Assembly (NCBI GenBank): GCA_023262645.1 | Contig: JALRAA010000044.1 | Location: 1-8,683, forward strand | From: Burkholderiaceae bacterium | Lineage (GTDB): Bacteria > Pseudomonadota > Gammaproteobacteria > Burkholderiales > Burkholderiaceae_C | Direction: 5' to 3' | DNA length: 8,683 nt | Part shown: positions 1 to 6,697 of the stretch, piece by piece | Layout: each line of letters starts with the position of its first letter | How positions within the stretch are numbered: the stretch's first letter is position 1 | The notes under the pieces: model-generated | What the model was told of the DNA's origin: nothing | The model's input: the letters and a program-made list of their open reading frames with translations, nothing else | Database searches by the model: none | Program-made: the position numbers and the translations under genes

Positions 1-1
1 C

Positions 2-133
2 TACCTGGTGCAACAAATGCAAGCCTTCAAAAACGGTACACGACCTGCCACCATCATGCACCAGATCAGCAAGGGTCTGAGTGAGGACCAAATTGCATCT
101 ATGGCCGAATATTTTGCGGCGCAACCCCGCTGA
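2..133 (+). CDS. C-terminal end of a class I c-type cytochrome (FccA/SoxE-like), 5' truncated
   Basis: An open frame runs in from the left edge and ends at the TGA at 131-133, giving 43 visible residues that begin YLVQQMQAF. The segment has the C-terminal pattern of small class I cytochromes c: a helix with QAFKNG, then RPATIMHQ, whose methionine is the probable axial haem ligand, then a last helix (LSEDQIASMAEYFA). The CxxCH haem site would lie upstream, outside the window, so mono- or dihaem status cannot be told. It sits 9 bases before the flavocytochrome c flavoprotein gene on the same strand. I infer that it is the cytochrome subunit that takes electrons from that flavoprotein in the periplasm. 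Another small cytochrome c that merely neighbours fccB is possible. The family call is fairly firm; the subunit role is inferred. Confidence 0.75.
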   Translation, partial: YLVQQMQAFKNGTRPATIMHQISKGLSEDQIASMAEYFAAQPR

Positions 134-136
134 GGA
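132..136 (+). promoter_or_regulatory. Ribosome binding site of the fccB-like gene
   Basis: GAGGA lies six bases before the ATG at 143 and overlaps the TGA of the upstream cytochrome gene. It supports the chosen start and suggests translation of the flavoprotein is coupled to that of the cytochrome. Confidence 0.7.
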
Positions 137-142
137 ACCGTC

Positions 143-1417
143 ATGAAAAGAAGACAACTGCTGCAAACTTCATTGGCACTGGCGAGCACACCTTCGCTGG
201 TACTGTCACAGATATGGGCCGCCAATGCGCCAGCCAAAGCCCAAGTGGTGGTGATCGGTGGCGGCTATGGTGGCGCCACAGCCGCCAAATATGTGCGCAT
301 GTTCTCTAATTACAAAATCCATGTGGTGTTGATCGAACCTCAAACCCAGTTCATCTCTTGCCCCATGTCCAATTTGGTGATCGGTGGCAGCAAGTCTTTG
401 TCAGACATCACCACCGCCTACGATGCGCTGTCAAGCAAACACGGTGTAACGGTTGTCAGGGACAAAGCCACTGCGATTGATCCACAGACAAAAACCGTAT
501 CGCTGCAAAACGGCGCTCGCATCAGCTACGACAAATTGGTGCTCTCGCCGGGTGTGGATATGGTGTTTGACAGCATTGAAGGATTGCAAGCAGCCAACAC
601 CAGCGGTCATATTTTGCAAGCGTGGAAGGCCGGCCCCGAGACTGTTGCGTTGCGCAAGCAACTTGAGGCGATGCCTGATGGCGGGGTATATGCCATCACC
701 GTTCCTGAAGCGCCCTATCGCTGCCCGCCCGGCCCTTACGAACGTGCCAGCCAAGTGGCGCATTACTTCAAGCAAGCCAAACCCAAATCCAAAGTGCTGA
801 TCCTCGACGCCAACCCAGATGTCACATCAAAAGCGGGTTTGTTCAAGAAATTTTGGAGCGACAACTACAAAGACATCATCGAATACCGCCCCAACCACAA
901 AGTCACTGCCGTGGATAGCCAGAGCATCCGCTTCGATGTGCAAGAACCTGTGCGTGCCGAAGTGATGAATGTGTTGCCAGCCATGCGAGCAGGTGCCATT
1001 GCCATGCAAACCGGTCTGGCGACCGCCAACAACCGTTGGTGCGGCATCCACTACCAAACGTTTGAATCGGTCGCTGCCAAAGATATTCACATATTGGGCG
1101 ACGCTATCTTGGCAGCGCCAGCGATGCCGAAATCCGGACACATGGCCAACTCACACGCCAAGGTGGCAGCTGCAGCCATCGTGGCGCAACTCTCAGACCT
1201 TCAAGCCAATCCCGCACCCTATTTGACCAACACGTGCTACAGCTATGTGAGCGACAAGTTGGTGGTGCATGTGGCATCTGTGCACCAGTACATCCCAGAG
1301 GAAAAAACCTACAAAACGGTGCCCGGGTCAGGTGGGCTGTCCAGCGAAGCCAACGCGCAAGAAGGCAAATATGCGTGGGACTGGGCACAAAACATTTGGG
1401 CAGACTCGCTGGGTTGA
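143..1417 (+). CDS. fccB: Flavocytochrome c sulfide dehydrogenase, flavin-binding subunit (FccB/SoxF type)
   Basis: This 424-residue FAD protein resembles the sulfide dehydrogenase flavoprotein that oxidises sulfide to sulfur in the periplasm and passes electrons to a cytochrome c subunit. The N-terminus is a Tat-type signal: twin arginine at residues 3-4 in KRRQLLQ, a hydrophobic stretch, and probable cleavage near ANA (27-29). A Rossmann motif VVVIGGGYGGATAAKY (35-50) binds FAD. Cys73 in FISCPMSN aligns with the cysteine that carries covalent FAD in Allochromatium FccB (Cys42 there). Cys194 (YRCPPGPYERAS) and Cys300 (RWCGIHYQTFES) match the redox disulfide pair Cys161/Cys337. The ILGDA motif (317-321) is the second FAD contact, and the C-terminal part (NTCYS, VPGSGG) matches the FCSD flavin-binding domain. 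Length fits the family. The upstream cytochrome gene is probably its electron acceptor. The gene ends one base before the convergent pyrC'. SoxF would be the closest alternative name. Confidence 0.9.
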   Translation: MKRRQLLQTSLALASTPSLVLSQIWAANAPAKAQVVVIGGGYGGATAAKYVRMFSNYKIHVVLIEPQTQFISCPMSNLVIGGSKSLSDITTAYDALSSKHGVTVVRDKATAIDPQTKTVSLQNGARISYDKLVLSPGVDMVFDSIEGLQAANTSGHILQAWKAGPETVALRKQLEAMPDGGVYAITVPEAPYRCPPGPYERASQVAHYFKQAKPKSKVLILDANPDVTSKAGLFKKFWSDNYKDIIEYRPNHKVTAVDSQSIRFDVQEPVRAEVMNVLPAMRAGAIAMQTGLATANNRWCGIHYQTFESVAAKDIHILGDAILAAPAMPKSGHMANSHAKVAAAAIVAQLSDLQANPAPYLTNTCYSYVSDKLVVHVASVHQYIPEEKTYKTVPGSGGLSSEANAQEGKYAWDWAQNIWADSLG

Positions 1418-1418
1418 T

Positions 1419-2711
1419 TCAAGCCTGAAAAGCCACCTTGCCACCCACCAGCGTGGTTTGCACGCGTGCCGGCATTTGGCTGCCATTCATGTCAAACGCA
1501 AACGGTGTGTGCTTGCTTTGGCTGAGCAATTCATCCGGGGTGACTTGCCATTGTGCCGCCGGGTCGTAAATACAAATGTCTGCGGGAGAACCGACCTCTA
1601 GACGCCCCAATCCCTCGCCCGCAGTGCCCAACAAGGCTGCGGGAGCACTGGTCACCACTTGCAAGGCACGCATCCAAGGGACACCGCTTTGCTCGGCCCA
1701 TTTCAACGTGGCACTGAGAAGCATTTCCAATGCCGTGGCTCCCGGTTGTGCTTGTGCGAAAGGCAAATCTTTGGCGTCTCCTTCGACGGGAGTGTGGTCG
1801 GACACGAGCACATCGATCGTGCCATCGGCCAGCCCTTGTCGCAAGGCATCGCGATCGCGTGACTGCCGCAAAGGAGGTGTCAATCGAGCGCGTGTGTCAA
1901 AGTAACCGACATCGTTGTCGGTGAAATGGATATGGTGAATGCTGACATCGGCGGTGATCGCCAAACCTTCGGCTTTGGCTTGGCGCACCAACTCCACCCC
2001 AGCAGCGCTGGACAATCGGCACACATGCACACGTGCACCCGTGCTGCGCATGGTGTCAATCAAGGTATGCAGCGCGATGGTTTCTGCGGCCACCGGCACG
2101 CCACTCAAGCCCAAGCGTGTTGCCAACGGGCCACTGGCCGCCACCCCTTTGCCCAAAAAAGCATCTTGCGGGCGCATCCACACCACATAGCCATAAGTGG
2201 CGGCGTATTGCATGGCACGTTGCAATGTTTGGGTTTGCGTCATGGCTTCTTCGGCTTGGGAAAACCCAACGCATCCCGCCAATGTCAACTCTGCCATGGC
2301 GGTCAGGCTTTCGCCAGACAAACCACGGGTCAATGCACCCAACGGAAAAACCCGGGCCAGTTGCAAGCGCGCTGCACGAAATTGCAGCATTTCCACCAAG
2401 CCCGGTTCATCCAACACCGGTTGGGTATCGGGCGGGCAAATGACACTGGTGACGCCGCCAGAAACAGCCGCACTGAGTTCGGTGGTCAGCATGCCCTCGT
2501 GCTCATGACCGGGTTCGCCCAAGCGAGCGCAGGCGTCGACCAAACCGGGCATGACCACCATGCCACTGGCATCTATGGTTTGGTCAGGCGAAAAATGTTC
2601 ATGCACCGTTCCAATAGACAGCACATGGCCCTTTTGAATTGCGACATCCGTCTGTTGCTGAAAACCACTGGCTGGATCAATCACCAACCCGTTTTGAATC
2701 AATATGTTCAT
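1419..2711 (-). CDS. pyrC: Dihydroorotase-like protein PyrC', predicted non-catalytic partner of PyrB
   Basis: The 430-residue protein has the class I dihydroorotase/amidohydrolase fold: a small beta domain, then PGLVDACARLGEPG (55-68), and a C-terminal beta part ending in GGKVAFQA. True dihydroorotases carry HxH in the stretch after PGLVD; here it is C61-A62-R63. The histidine usual in HICHVST is also lost (HVCRLSS, Arg232), and the equivalent of the FHCED histidine is in YVVWMRPQD (175-183). HH (259-260) and SDHTP (304-308) remain. With the metal ligands gone it should not bind zinc or act on dihydroorotate. In Pseudomonas the comparable PyrC' (PyrX) is needed to assemble active PyrB dodecamers, and I infer the same role. 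Its ATG overlaps the pyrB stop as ATGA. It is the last gene of the algH-to-pyrC' set. A working dihydroorotase must be encoded elsewhere. Databases may label it simply dihydroorotase. Confidence 0.9.
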   Translation of the reverse strand: MNILIQNGLVIDPASGFQQQTDVAIQKGHVLSIGTVHEHFSPDQTIDASGMVVMPGLVDACARLGEPGHEHEGMLTTELSAAVSGGVTSVICPPDTQPVLDEPGLVEMLQFRAARLQLARVFPLGALTRGLSGESLTAMAELTLAGCVGFSQAEEAMTQTQTLQRAMQYAATYGYVVWMRPQDAFLGKGVAASGPLATRLGLSGVPVAAETIALHTLIDTMRSTGARVHVCRLSSAAGVELVRQAKAEGLAITADVSIHHIHFTDNDVGYFDTRARLTPPLRQSRDRDALRQGLADGTIDVLVSDHTPVEGDAKDLPFAQAQPGATALEMLLSATLKWAEQSGVPWMRALQVVTSAPAALLGTAGEGLGRLEVGSPADICIYDPAAQWQVTPDELLSQSKHTPFAFDMNGSQMPARVQTTLVGGKVAFQA

Positions 2712-3670
2712 GCGTCGTTCCCTGCCACGATAGACATCACCGCCATGCGCACGGCAATGCCGAAGGTGACTTGCGTGAGGATCACACTTTGTGGTCCATC
2801 GACCACGGCTGACTCGATTTCCACGCCTCGGTTGATCGGGCCAGGGTGCATGACGATGGCGTCGGGTTTGGCCAATTGCATGCGGGTCTGGGTCAAACCA
2901 AAGCTTTTGAAATACTCTTGGCTAGAAGGAAGCAATGCACCGCTCATGCGCTCGTTTTGTAAACGCAGTGCAATCACCACATCGCAATCGCTGATACCTT
3001 GTTCGATATCGTGAAACACCTTGACGCCCAGTTGTGACAAGTCGGCTGGCACCAAAGTTTTGGGGCCGACCACGCGCACTTCGGCGCATCCCAGGGTGGT
3101 CAATGCATGGATGTCGGAGCGAGCCACGCGCGAATGCAACACATCGCCCACAATGGCCACGCGTAAATTGGCAAAGTCTTTTTTGAAATGGCGAATGGTG
3201 TAGGCGTCGAGCAGGCCTTGGGTGGGATGTGCATGTCTGCCATCGCCCGCATTGATGACATGCACATGGGGCGCCACATGTTGTGCAATCAGGTAGGGTG
3301 CACCCGACTCGCTGTGGCGCACCACAAAAATATCAGCCGCCATCGCGCTCAAGTTGGCAATGGTGTCCAAGAGCGACTCGCCTTTGGCGGCGGATGAACG
3401 CGCAATGTCGAGGTTGAACACATCGGCACTCAGGCGTTTCGCTGCAATCTCAAAAGTGGTCCGGGTGCGGGTGCTGTTTTCAAAAAACAAATTGAACACC
3501 GACTTGCCGCGCAACAACGGAACTTTTTTGACTTCGCGGTCGTTGAGCGACACGAACTGGCTTGCGGTGTCGAGTATGTGTGTAAGTATGTCGCGCGATA
3601 AGCCTTCGGTAGACAGCAAATGGATCAACTCGCCATTGCGGTTGAGTTGCGGATTGCGTTTGTAAAGCAT
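2708..3670 (-). CDS. pyrB: Aspartate carbamoyltransferase catalytic chain
   Basis: PyrB joins carbamoyl phosphate and aspartate to give carbamoyl aspartate, the first committed step of pyrimidine synthesis, in the cytosol. The 320-residue chain shows all hallmark sites: carbamoyl phosphate motif FFENSTRTRTTFE (62-74), the SAAKGES loop (93-99) with Lys96 that reaches into the neighbouring subunit, HPTQ (148-151), GDVLHSRVARS (175-185), RLQNER (236-241) and the MHPGPINRG motif (274-282). A short extension (about residues 1-20, MLYKRNPQLN...) precedes the first conserved helix; in Pseudomonas-type enzymes such an extension contacts PyrC' and takes part in nucleotide inhibition. No pyrI is present, which fits a class A enzyme built from PyrB and PyrC'. 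Its ATG shares one base with the pyrR stop (TGATG), and its own stop overlaps the pyrC' start, so translation of all three is probably coupled. Confidence 0.97.
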   Translation of the reverse strand: MLYKRNPQLNRNGELIHLLSTEGLSRDILTHILDTASQFVSLNDREVKKVPLLRGKSVFNLFFENSTRTRTTFEIAAKRLSADVFNLDIARSSAAKGESLLDTIANLSAMAADIFVVRHSESGAPYLIAQHVAPHVHVINAGDGRHAHPTQGLLDAYTIRHFKKDFANLRVAIVGDVLHSRVARSDIHALTTLGCAEVRVVGPKTLVPADLSQLGVKVFHDIEQGISDCDVVIALRLQNERMSGALLPSSQEYFKSFGLTQTRMQLAKPDAIVMHPGPINRGVEIESAVVDGPQSVILTQVTFGIAVRMAVMSIVAGNDA

Positions 3671-4173
3671 CAGCGGTCCTCTACTGAAAATCCGAATTGA
3701 CCTGCATCCTTGCGCATCAAGCGAAGGCTTTGGCTGGCGGGCAAGGTCAATCGTGCGGCGGCGTAATCGGCTTGCACTGGCAATTCGCGCCCACCGCGAT
3801 CTACCAAAACAGCCAAATGAACCGCCGCAGGTCGGCCGTAATCAAACAATTCGTTGACGACTGCGCGAATGGTTCTGCCCGTGAACAACACATCGTCAAT
3901 CAACCAAATCACTGCGCCATCAACAGCAAATGGCAATCGCGTAGCGACACTTTCAGACAGGCCGCGCTTGGCGTAATCGTCACGGTGCATGGATGAAGAC
4001 ACGACGCCCCAGGGTGAAGGCCGTTTCCAATCGGCTTGTAATTGCTCGGCCAACCAAGCACCGCCCGTGGTGATGCCCACCAAGTGCGCAGATTCACTCA
4101 CTTGAGTGCGCAAATCTTTTTGCATTTGCGCGTACAAGGCCTGTGCGTCTATCGATAAATGTCCAGTGCTCAT
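3670..4173 (-). CDS. pyrR: PyrR, pyrimidine operon regulator / uracil phosphoribosyltransferase homologue
   Basis: The 167-residue protein is a type I phosphoribosyltransferase of the PyrR family. The PRPP loop is IDDVLFTGRT (92-101), preceded by the basic stretch HRDDYAKRG (63-71) and followed by LVDRGGRELP (123-132), all characteristic of PyrR. In Bacillus, PyrR with bound UMP or UTP binds pyr leader RNA and favours termination, and it also has weak uracil phosphoribosyltransferase activity. In Gram-negative pyrR-pyrB-pyrC' clusters its mode of action is not settled. Its start overlaps the ruvX stop (ATGA, 4170-4173) and its stop overlaps the pyrB start by one base, so no leader hairpin can fit between it and pyrB. 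The family call is secure; the regulatory mechanism is inferred only. The start follows from the ATGA overlap; the first recognisable helix (IDAQALYAQM) begins at residue 8. Confidence 0.93.
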   Translation of the reverse strand: MSTGHLSIDAQALYAQMQKDLRTQVSESAHLVGITTGGAWLAEQLQADWKRPSPWGVVSSSMHRDDYAKRGLSESVATRLPFAVDGAVIWLIDDVLFTGRTIRAVVNELFDYGRPAAVHLAVLVDRGGRELPVQADYAAARLTLPASQSLRLMRKDAGQFGFSVEDR

Positions 4174-4589
4174 GGGTCGAGGCTTCTTAAAAATTGGTCC
4201 AGTATGACGCAGGCGGAAGCGGCGTCGATGTCTTTGTCACCACGGTGCTTGGCCTCCGTGGTGGAATAACGCTCGTCGACTTCAAACACAGGCAATGCAA
4301 AACGGGCTTTCAACTGCCGGGCAAATTTCTGTGCCAACAATGTGTTGTCGTGGACGGCGCCATCCGGGTGAAAAGGTATGCCCACCACCAGTGCATCGGG
4401 TTGCCAGCGCTTGATATGTTGGGCAATCAGCGGCCAGCGCGCATTGCCACTGGCATGCACGGAGCCTTGGGGCTGCGCTTGGCCCAGCAAACGCGATGCA
4501 TATGCAACACCGGTGCGTTGTTGTCCGAAATCGAAAGCAAGAAAGGAATGCAAATGGGCATGGGTCATCGGCTGCAAAGCCGTGTTCAT
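4170..4589 (-). CDS. ruvX: RuvX/YqgF, RNase H-fold putative Holliday junction resolvase / pre-16S rRNA nuclease
   Basis: RuvX (YqgF) is a small RNase H-like nuclease; in E. coli the homologue is tied to 5'-end maturation of 16S rRNA and was first predicted as a Holliday junction resolvase. Using the ATG at 4589 the protein has 139 residues, close to the E. coli length. Acidic catalytic positions are visible: Asp20 in LAFDFGQQRTGVAY, VVGIPFHPDG (68-77), Glu106/Glu112 in VDERYSTTEA (104-113), and Asp122 in DIDAASA. I chose this start because it overlaps the algH stop as ATGA. A longer in-frame ATG at 4619 would add ten residues and overlap algH by 34 bases, and another ATG lies at 4568; neither has a clear ribosome binding site. 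The stop overlaps the pyrR start by four bases. Its place inside a pyr cluster is common in beta- and gammaproteobacteria and does not imply a pyrimidine role. Confidence 0.9.
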   Translation of the reverse strand: MNTALQPMTHAHLHSFLAFDFGQQRTGVAYASRLLGQAQPQGSVHASGNARWPLIAQHIKRWQPDALVVGIPFHPDGAVHDNTLLAQKFARQLKARFALPVFEVDERYSTTEAKHRGDKDIDAASACVILDQFLRSLDP

Positions 4590-5188
4590 GCGTGGCCCGC
4601 CTGCGGAGACAGCATCCAAGCCTGCAAGCCGAGCAAGGCCAATGCGCTGTCATAACGGTGTTCGATAGGGGTATCGAAAATCACATGGTCGTCGGCGCTC
4701 ACCGTGAGCCAGCTGTTTTCGCCGATCTCGGATTCAAGCTGGCCCTCGCCCCACTGCGCGTAGCCCAGAGAGACCAGCACCTTGCGCGGGCCGGCGCCGG
4801 TGGAGAGGGCCTCCAGAACATCTTTGGAGGTGGTCATCTCCAAACCGCCGGGAATAGCCAAGGTAGAGGCATAGGCTGGCTCAGGTTGTTGGTCGGATTG
4901 CGTGCGTGACATGGGGTCATGCAACACGAAACCTCGCTCGGTATGGACCGGCCCCCCTTGAAACACAGGGATTTCAATCAGATCAGGCCGCCCGAGTTGT
5001 AATTCAACTTTTTCAAACAATGAGCGCATGCTCATGGGGCTGGGTTTGTTGATGATCAGCCCCAGAGCACCTCGCTCGCTGTGCTCACACATGTACACCA
5101 CGCTGCGGGAAAAAGACTCGTCCATCAGACCGGGCATAGCGATCAGAAAATGGTGGGTCAGGTTGATAGGCGCAGAATCCATGGACAT
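4586..5188 (-). CDS. algH: YqgE/AlgH family protein (UPF0301)
   Basis: This 200-residue soluble protein belongs to the YqgE/AlgH family, whose biochemical role is not established; the Pseudomonas name came from an effect on alginate. Family marks are NLTHHFLIAMPGLMDESFSRSVVYMCEH (9-36, seen as consecutive blocks), GALGLIINKP (40-49), FQGGPVHTERGFVLH (76-90) and LGYAQWGEGQLESEI (141-155) followed by NSWLTV. It is first in the five-gene minus-strand set and its stop overlaps the ruvX start. The start is either the ATG at 5188 or the one at 5182, two codons in; neither has a strong ribosome binding site (only AGAG just upstream). Family conservation begins around residue 9, so both are compatible. 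The gene diverges from phr with 21 bases between starts. Function unknown despite the clear family. Confidence 0.92.
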   Translation of the reverse strand: MSMDSAPINLTHHFLIAMPGLMDESFSRSVVYMCEHSERGALGLIINKPSPMSMRSLFEKVELQLGRPDLIEIPVFQGGPVHTERGFVLHDPMSRTQSDQQPEPAYASTLAIPGGLEMTTSKDVLEALSTGAGPRKVLVSLGYAQWGEGQLESEIGENSWLTVSADDHVIFDTPIEHRYDSALALLGLQAWMLSPQAGHA

Positions 5189-5209
5189 CTCTAGATTTTA
5201 AGGGTGAAG
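5189..5209. promoter_or_regulatory. Very short divergent intergenic region between algH and phr
   Basis: Only 21 bases separate the algH ATG (5188, minus) from the phr ATG (5210, plus). On the minus strand TAAAAT (5195-5200) resembles a -10 element, six bases from the algH ATG; I see no convincing -35 at a 16-18 base distance. On the plus strand the region holds the phr ribosome binding site AAGGGTG (5200-5206). TCTAGA (5190-5195) is a short palindrome. Any complete promoter for either gene must reach into the other gene's coding sequence. Confidence 0.4.
5200..5206 (+). promoter_or_regulatory. Ribosome binding site of phr (decides the start)
   Basis: AAGGGTG lies just before the ATG at 5210, with the AAGG core six bases away. 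The alternative GTG start at 5204 would fall inside this element, so ATG 5210 is preferred. Confidence 0.6.
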
Positions 5210-6697
5210 ATGACAAACAGACATTTCACACATTTTGCAACGGTATTGGTTTGGTTCCGGCGGGATTTGCGCTTGGACGACCATACCGCTTTGCACATGG
5301 CCTTGCAGCATGGCGACAAAGTTTTTGGTTGCTTCTTGTTTGACAGCGACATCTTGAAGGGATTGCCTGCCAAAGACCGGCGCGTCTCGTTTATCCATGC
5401 ATCCATTTCAGAGCTGGACCAAAAGTGGCGAGCCAGCGCGGGTCACCCCGATGCGGGTTTGATCACCAGACACGGACACGCTGCCACAGAAATTGTCCAA
5501 CTCGCCAAGCAATTGGGCGTACAAGCGGTTTTCACACACCACGACGATGAACCTACGGCGCTGTCACGCGATGCCCAGGTGCTCGGCGAATTGGCCAATG
5601 CAGGCATTGCTTTTCATACGTTCAAAGACCATGTGGTGTTTGAACGCAGCGAAGTGCTCACGCAAAGCGGCACCGCCTATGGCGTGTTCACACCCTACAA
5701 AAACGCATGGTTGAAAAAAATCACACCCGCAGACATGGCCGAGCGACACACCCGCCCCAAACCGGGTCAACTCGCGCCGGTTCCACCGGCTCTGCGACAA
5801 CCCATGCCCACCTTACCCAGCATGGGCTTTGAAGCGGTGGATTTGGCGTCTTTGCACATTCACCCCGGCAGCGACGCTGCACAAACACTGGTCAAAGATT
5901 TCGCCAAACGCATGGCGCATTACGAGGACACGCGGAATTTTCCAGCTGTCAAAGGGCCGAGTTATTTGAGCGTGCATTTGCGCTTTGGCACGGTATCTGT
6001 CCGTCAAATGGTTCGCCTGGCATACCCATCTGCGATGGCTGGCGATGCAGGCGCGCAGACTTGGTTGTCAGAGTTGATATGGCGCGATTTCTACCACCAA
6101 ATCATGCACCACCATCCCCATGCGATGACCCGTGCCTTCAAGCCAGAGTATGACGCGATTGAATGGGAAAAAGGCAAGCAGGCCAAGGGCTTGTTTCAGG
6201 CGTGGTGCGATGGCCAAACCGGTTATCCCCTGGTGGACGCCGCCATGGCCCAAATCAACCAAACAGGTTACATGCACAACCGCTTGCGCATGGTGGTGGC
6301 GAGTTTTTTGGTGAAAGATTTGGGCATCGACTGGCGCTGGGGCGAGTCGTATTTCGCCTTGCATTTGAATGACTTCGATCTGGCGGCCAACAACGGTGGC
6401 TGGCAATGGGCCAGTTCCAGCGGTTGCGATGCGCAGCCGTATTTCCGCATCTTCAACCCGATCAACCAGAGCGAAAAATTTGATCCGCAAGGTAAATTCA
6501 TCAAACGCTATTTACCGCAGTTGGCCGGCTTGTCTGACAAAGACATCCATGCGCCATGGTTGGCCAAGCCTTTGGCGCTGCAAGCCGCCGGTATTGAATT
6601 GGGTAAGAACTATCCACTGCCCGTGGTGGACCATGCCCATGCAAGGGCCAAAACCTTGTTGCGTTATTCCGTGGTCAGCAAGAAAAAAACCGTTTAG
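5210..6697 (+). CDS. phrB: Class I deoxyribodipyrimidine photolyase
   Basis: Photolyase uses blue light and FADH- to split cyclobutane pyrimidine dimers in DNA. From ATG 5210 the protein has 495 residues, slightly longer than E. coli PhrB. The N-terminal antenna domain opens with VWFRRDLRLDDHTAL (14-28). The helical FAD domain contains ELIWRDFYHQI (288-298), RAFKPEYDAIEW (308-319), GYPLVDAAM (338-346), GYMHNRLRMVVASFLVKDL (353-371) and NGGWQW (395-400) followed by PYFRIFNP (410-417). Tryptophans at about 332 (FQAWC), 375 (DWRWGE) and 398 (GGWQW) match the E. coli electron transfer triad 306/359/382, and the NN pair at 394-395 matches the Asn near flavin N5 of CPD photolyases. This favours a repair enzyme over a cryptochrome. 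The antenna pigment cannot be assigned by eye. The stop overlaps the convergent rubredoxin stop by four bases. A GTG at 5204 is a weaker start. Confidence 0.95.
   Translation: MTNRHFTHFATVLVWFRRDLRLDDHTALHMALQHGDKVFGCFLFDSDILKGLPAKDRRVSFIHASISELDQKWRASAGHPDAGLITRHGHAATEIVQLAKQLGVQAVFTHHDDEPTALSRDAQVLGELANAGIAFHTFKDHVVFERSEVLTQSGTAYGVFTPYKNAWLKKITPADMAERHTRPKPGQLAPVPPALRQPMPTLPSMGFEAVDLASLHIHPGSDAAQTLVKDFAKRMAHYEDTRNFPAVKGPSYLSVHLRFGTVSVRQMVRLAYPSAMAGDAGAQTWLSELIWRDFYHQIMHHHPHAMTRAFKPEYDAIEWEKGKQAKGLFQAWCDGQTGYPLVDAAMAQINQTGYMHNRLRMVVASFLVKDLGIDWRWGESYFALHLNDFDLAANNGGWQWASSSGCDAQPYFRIFNPINQSEKFDPQGKFIKRYLPQLAGLSDKDIHAPWLAKPLALQAAGIELGKNYPLPVVDHAHARAKTLLRYSVVSKKKTV

Noticed and set aside
1926..3014. 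A 362-codon plus-strand open frame opposite pyrC' and pyrB
   Set aside because: It is antisense to two genes with clear family motifs, spans their junction, and its translation is rich in His, Gln, Arg and Cys with no recognisable domain; a shadow of codon bias.
4590..4619. Ten-residue N-terminal extension of RuvX from the ATG at 4619
   Set aside because: It would overlap algH by 34 bases, has no ribosome binding site, and the ATGA overlap at 4586-4589 gives the usual family length.
5204..5209. GTG start for the photolyase
   Set aside because: The GTG lies inside the ribosome binding site AAGGGTG that serves the ATG at 5210.
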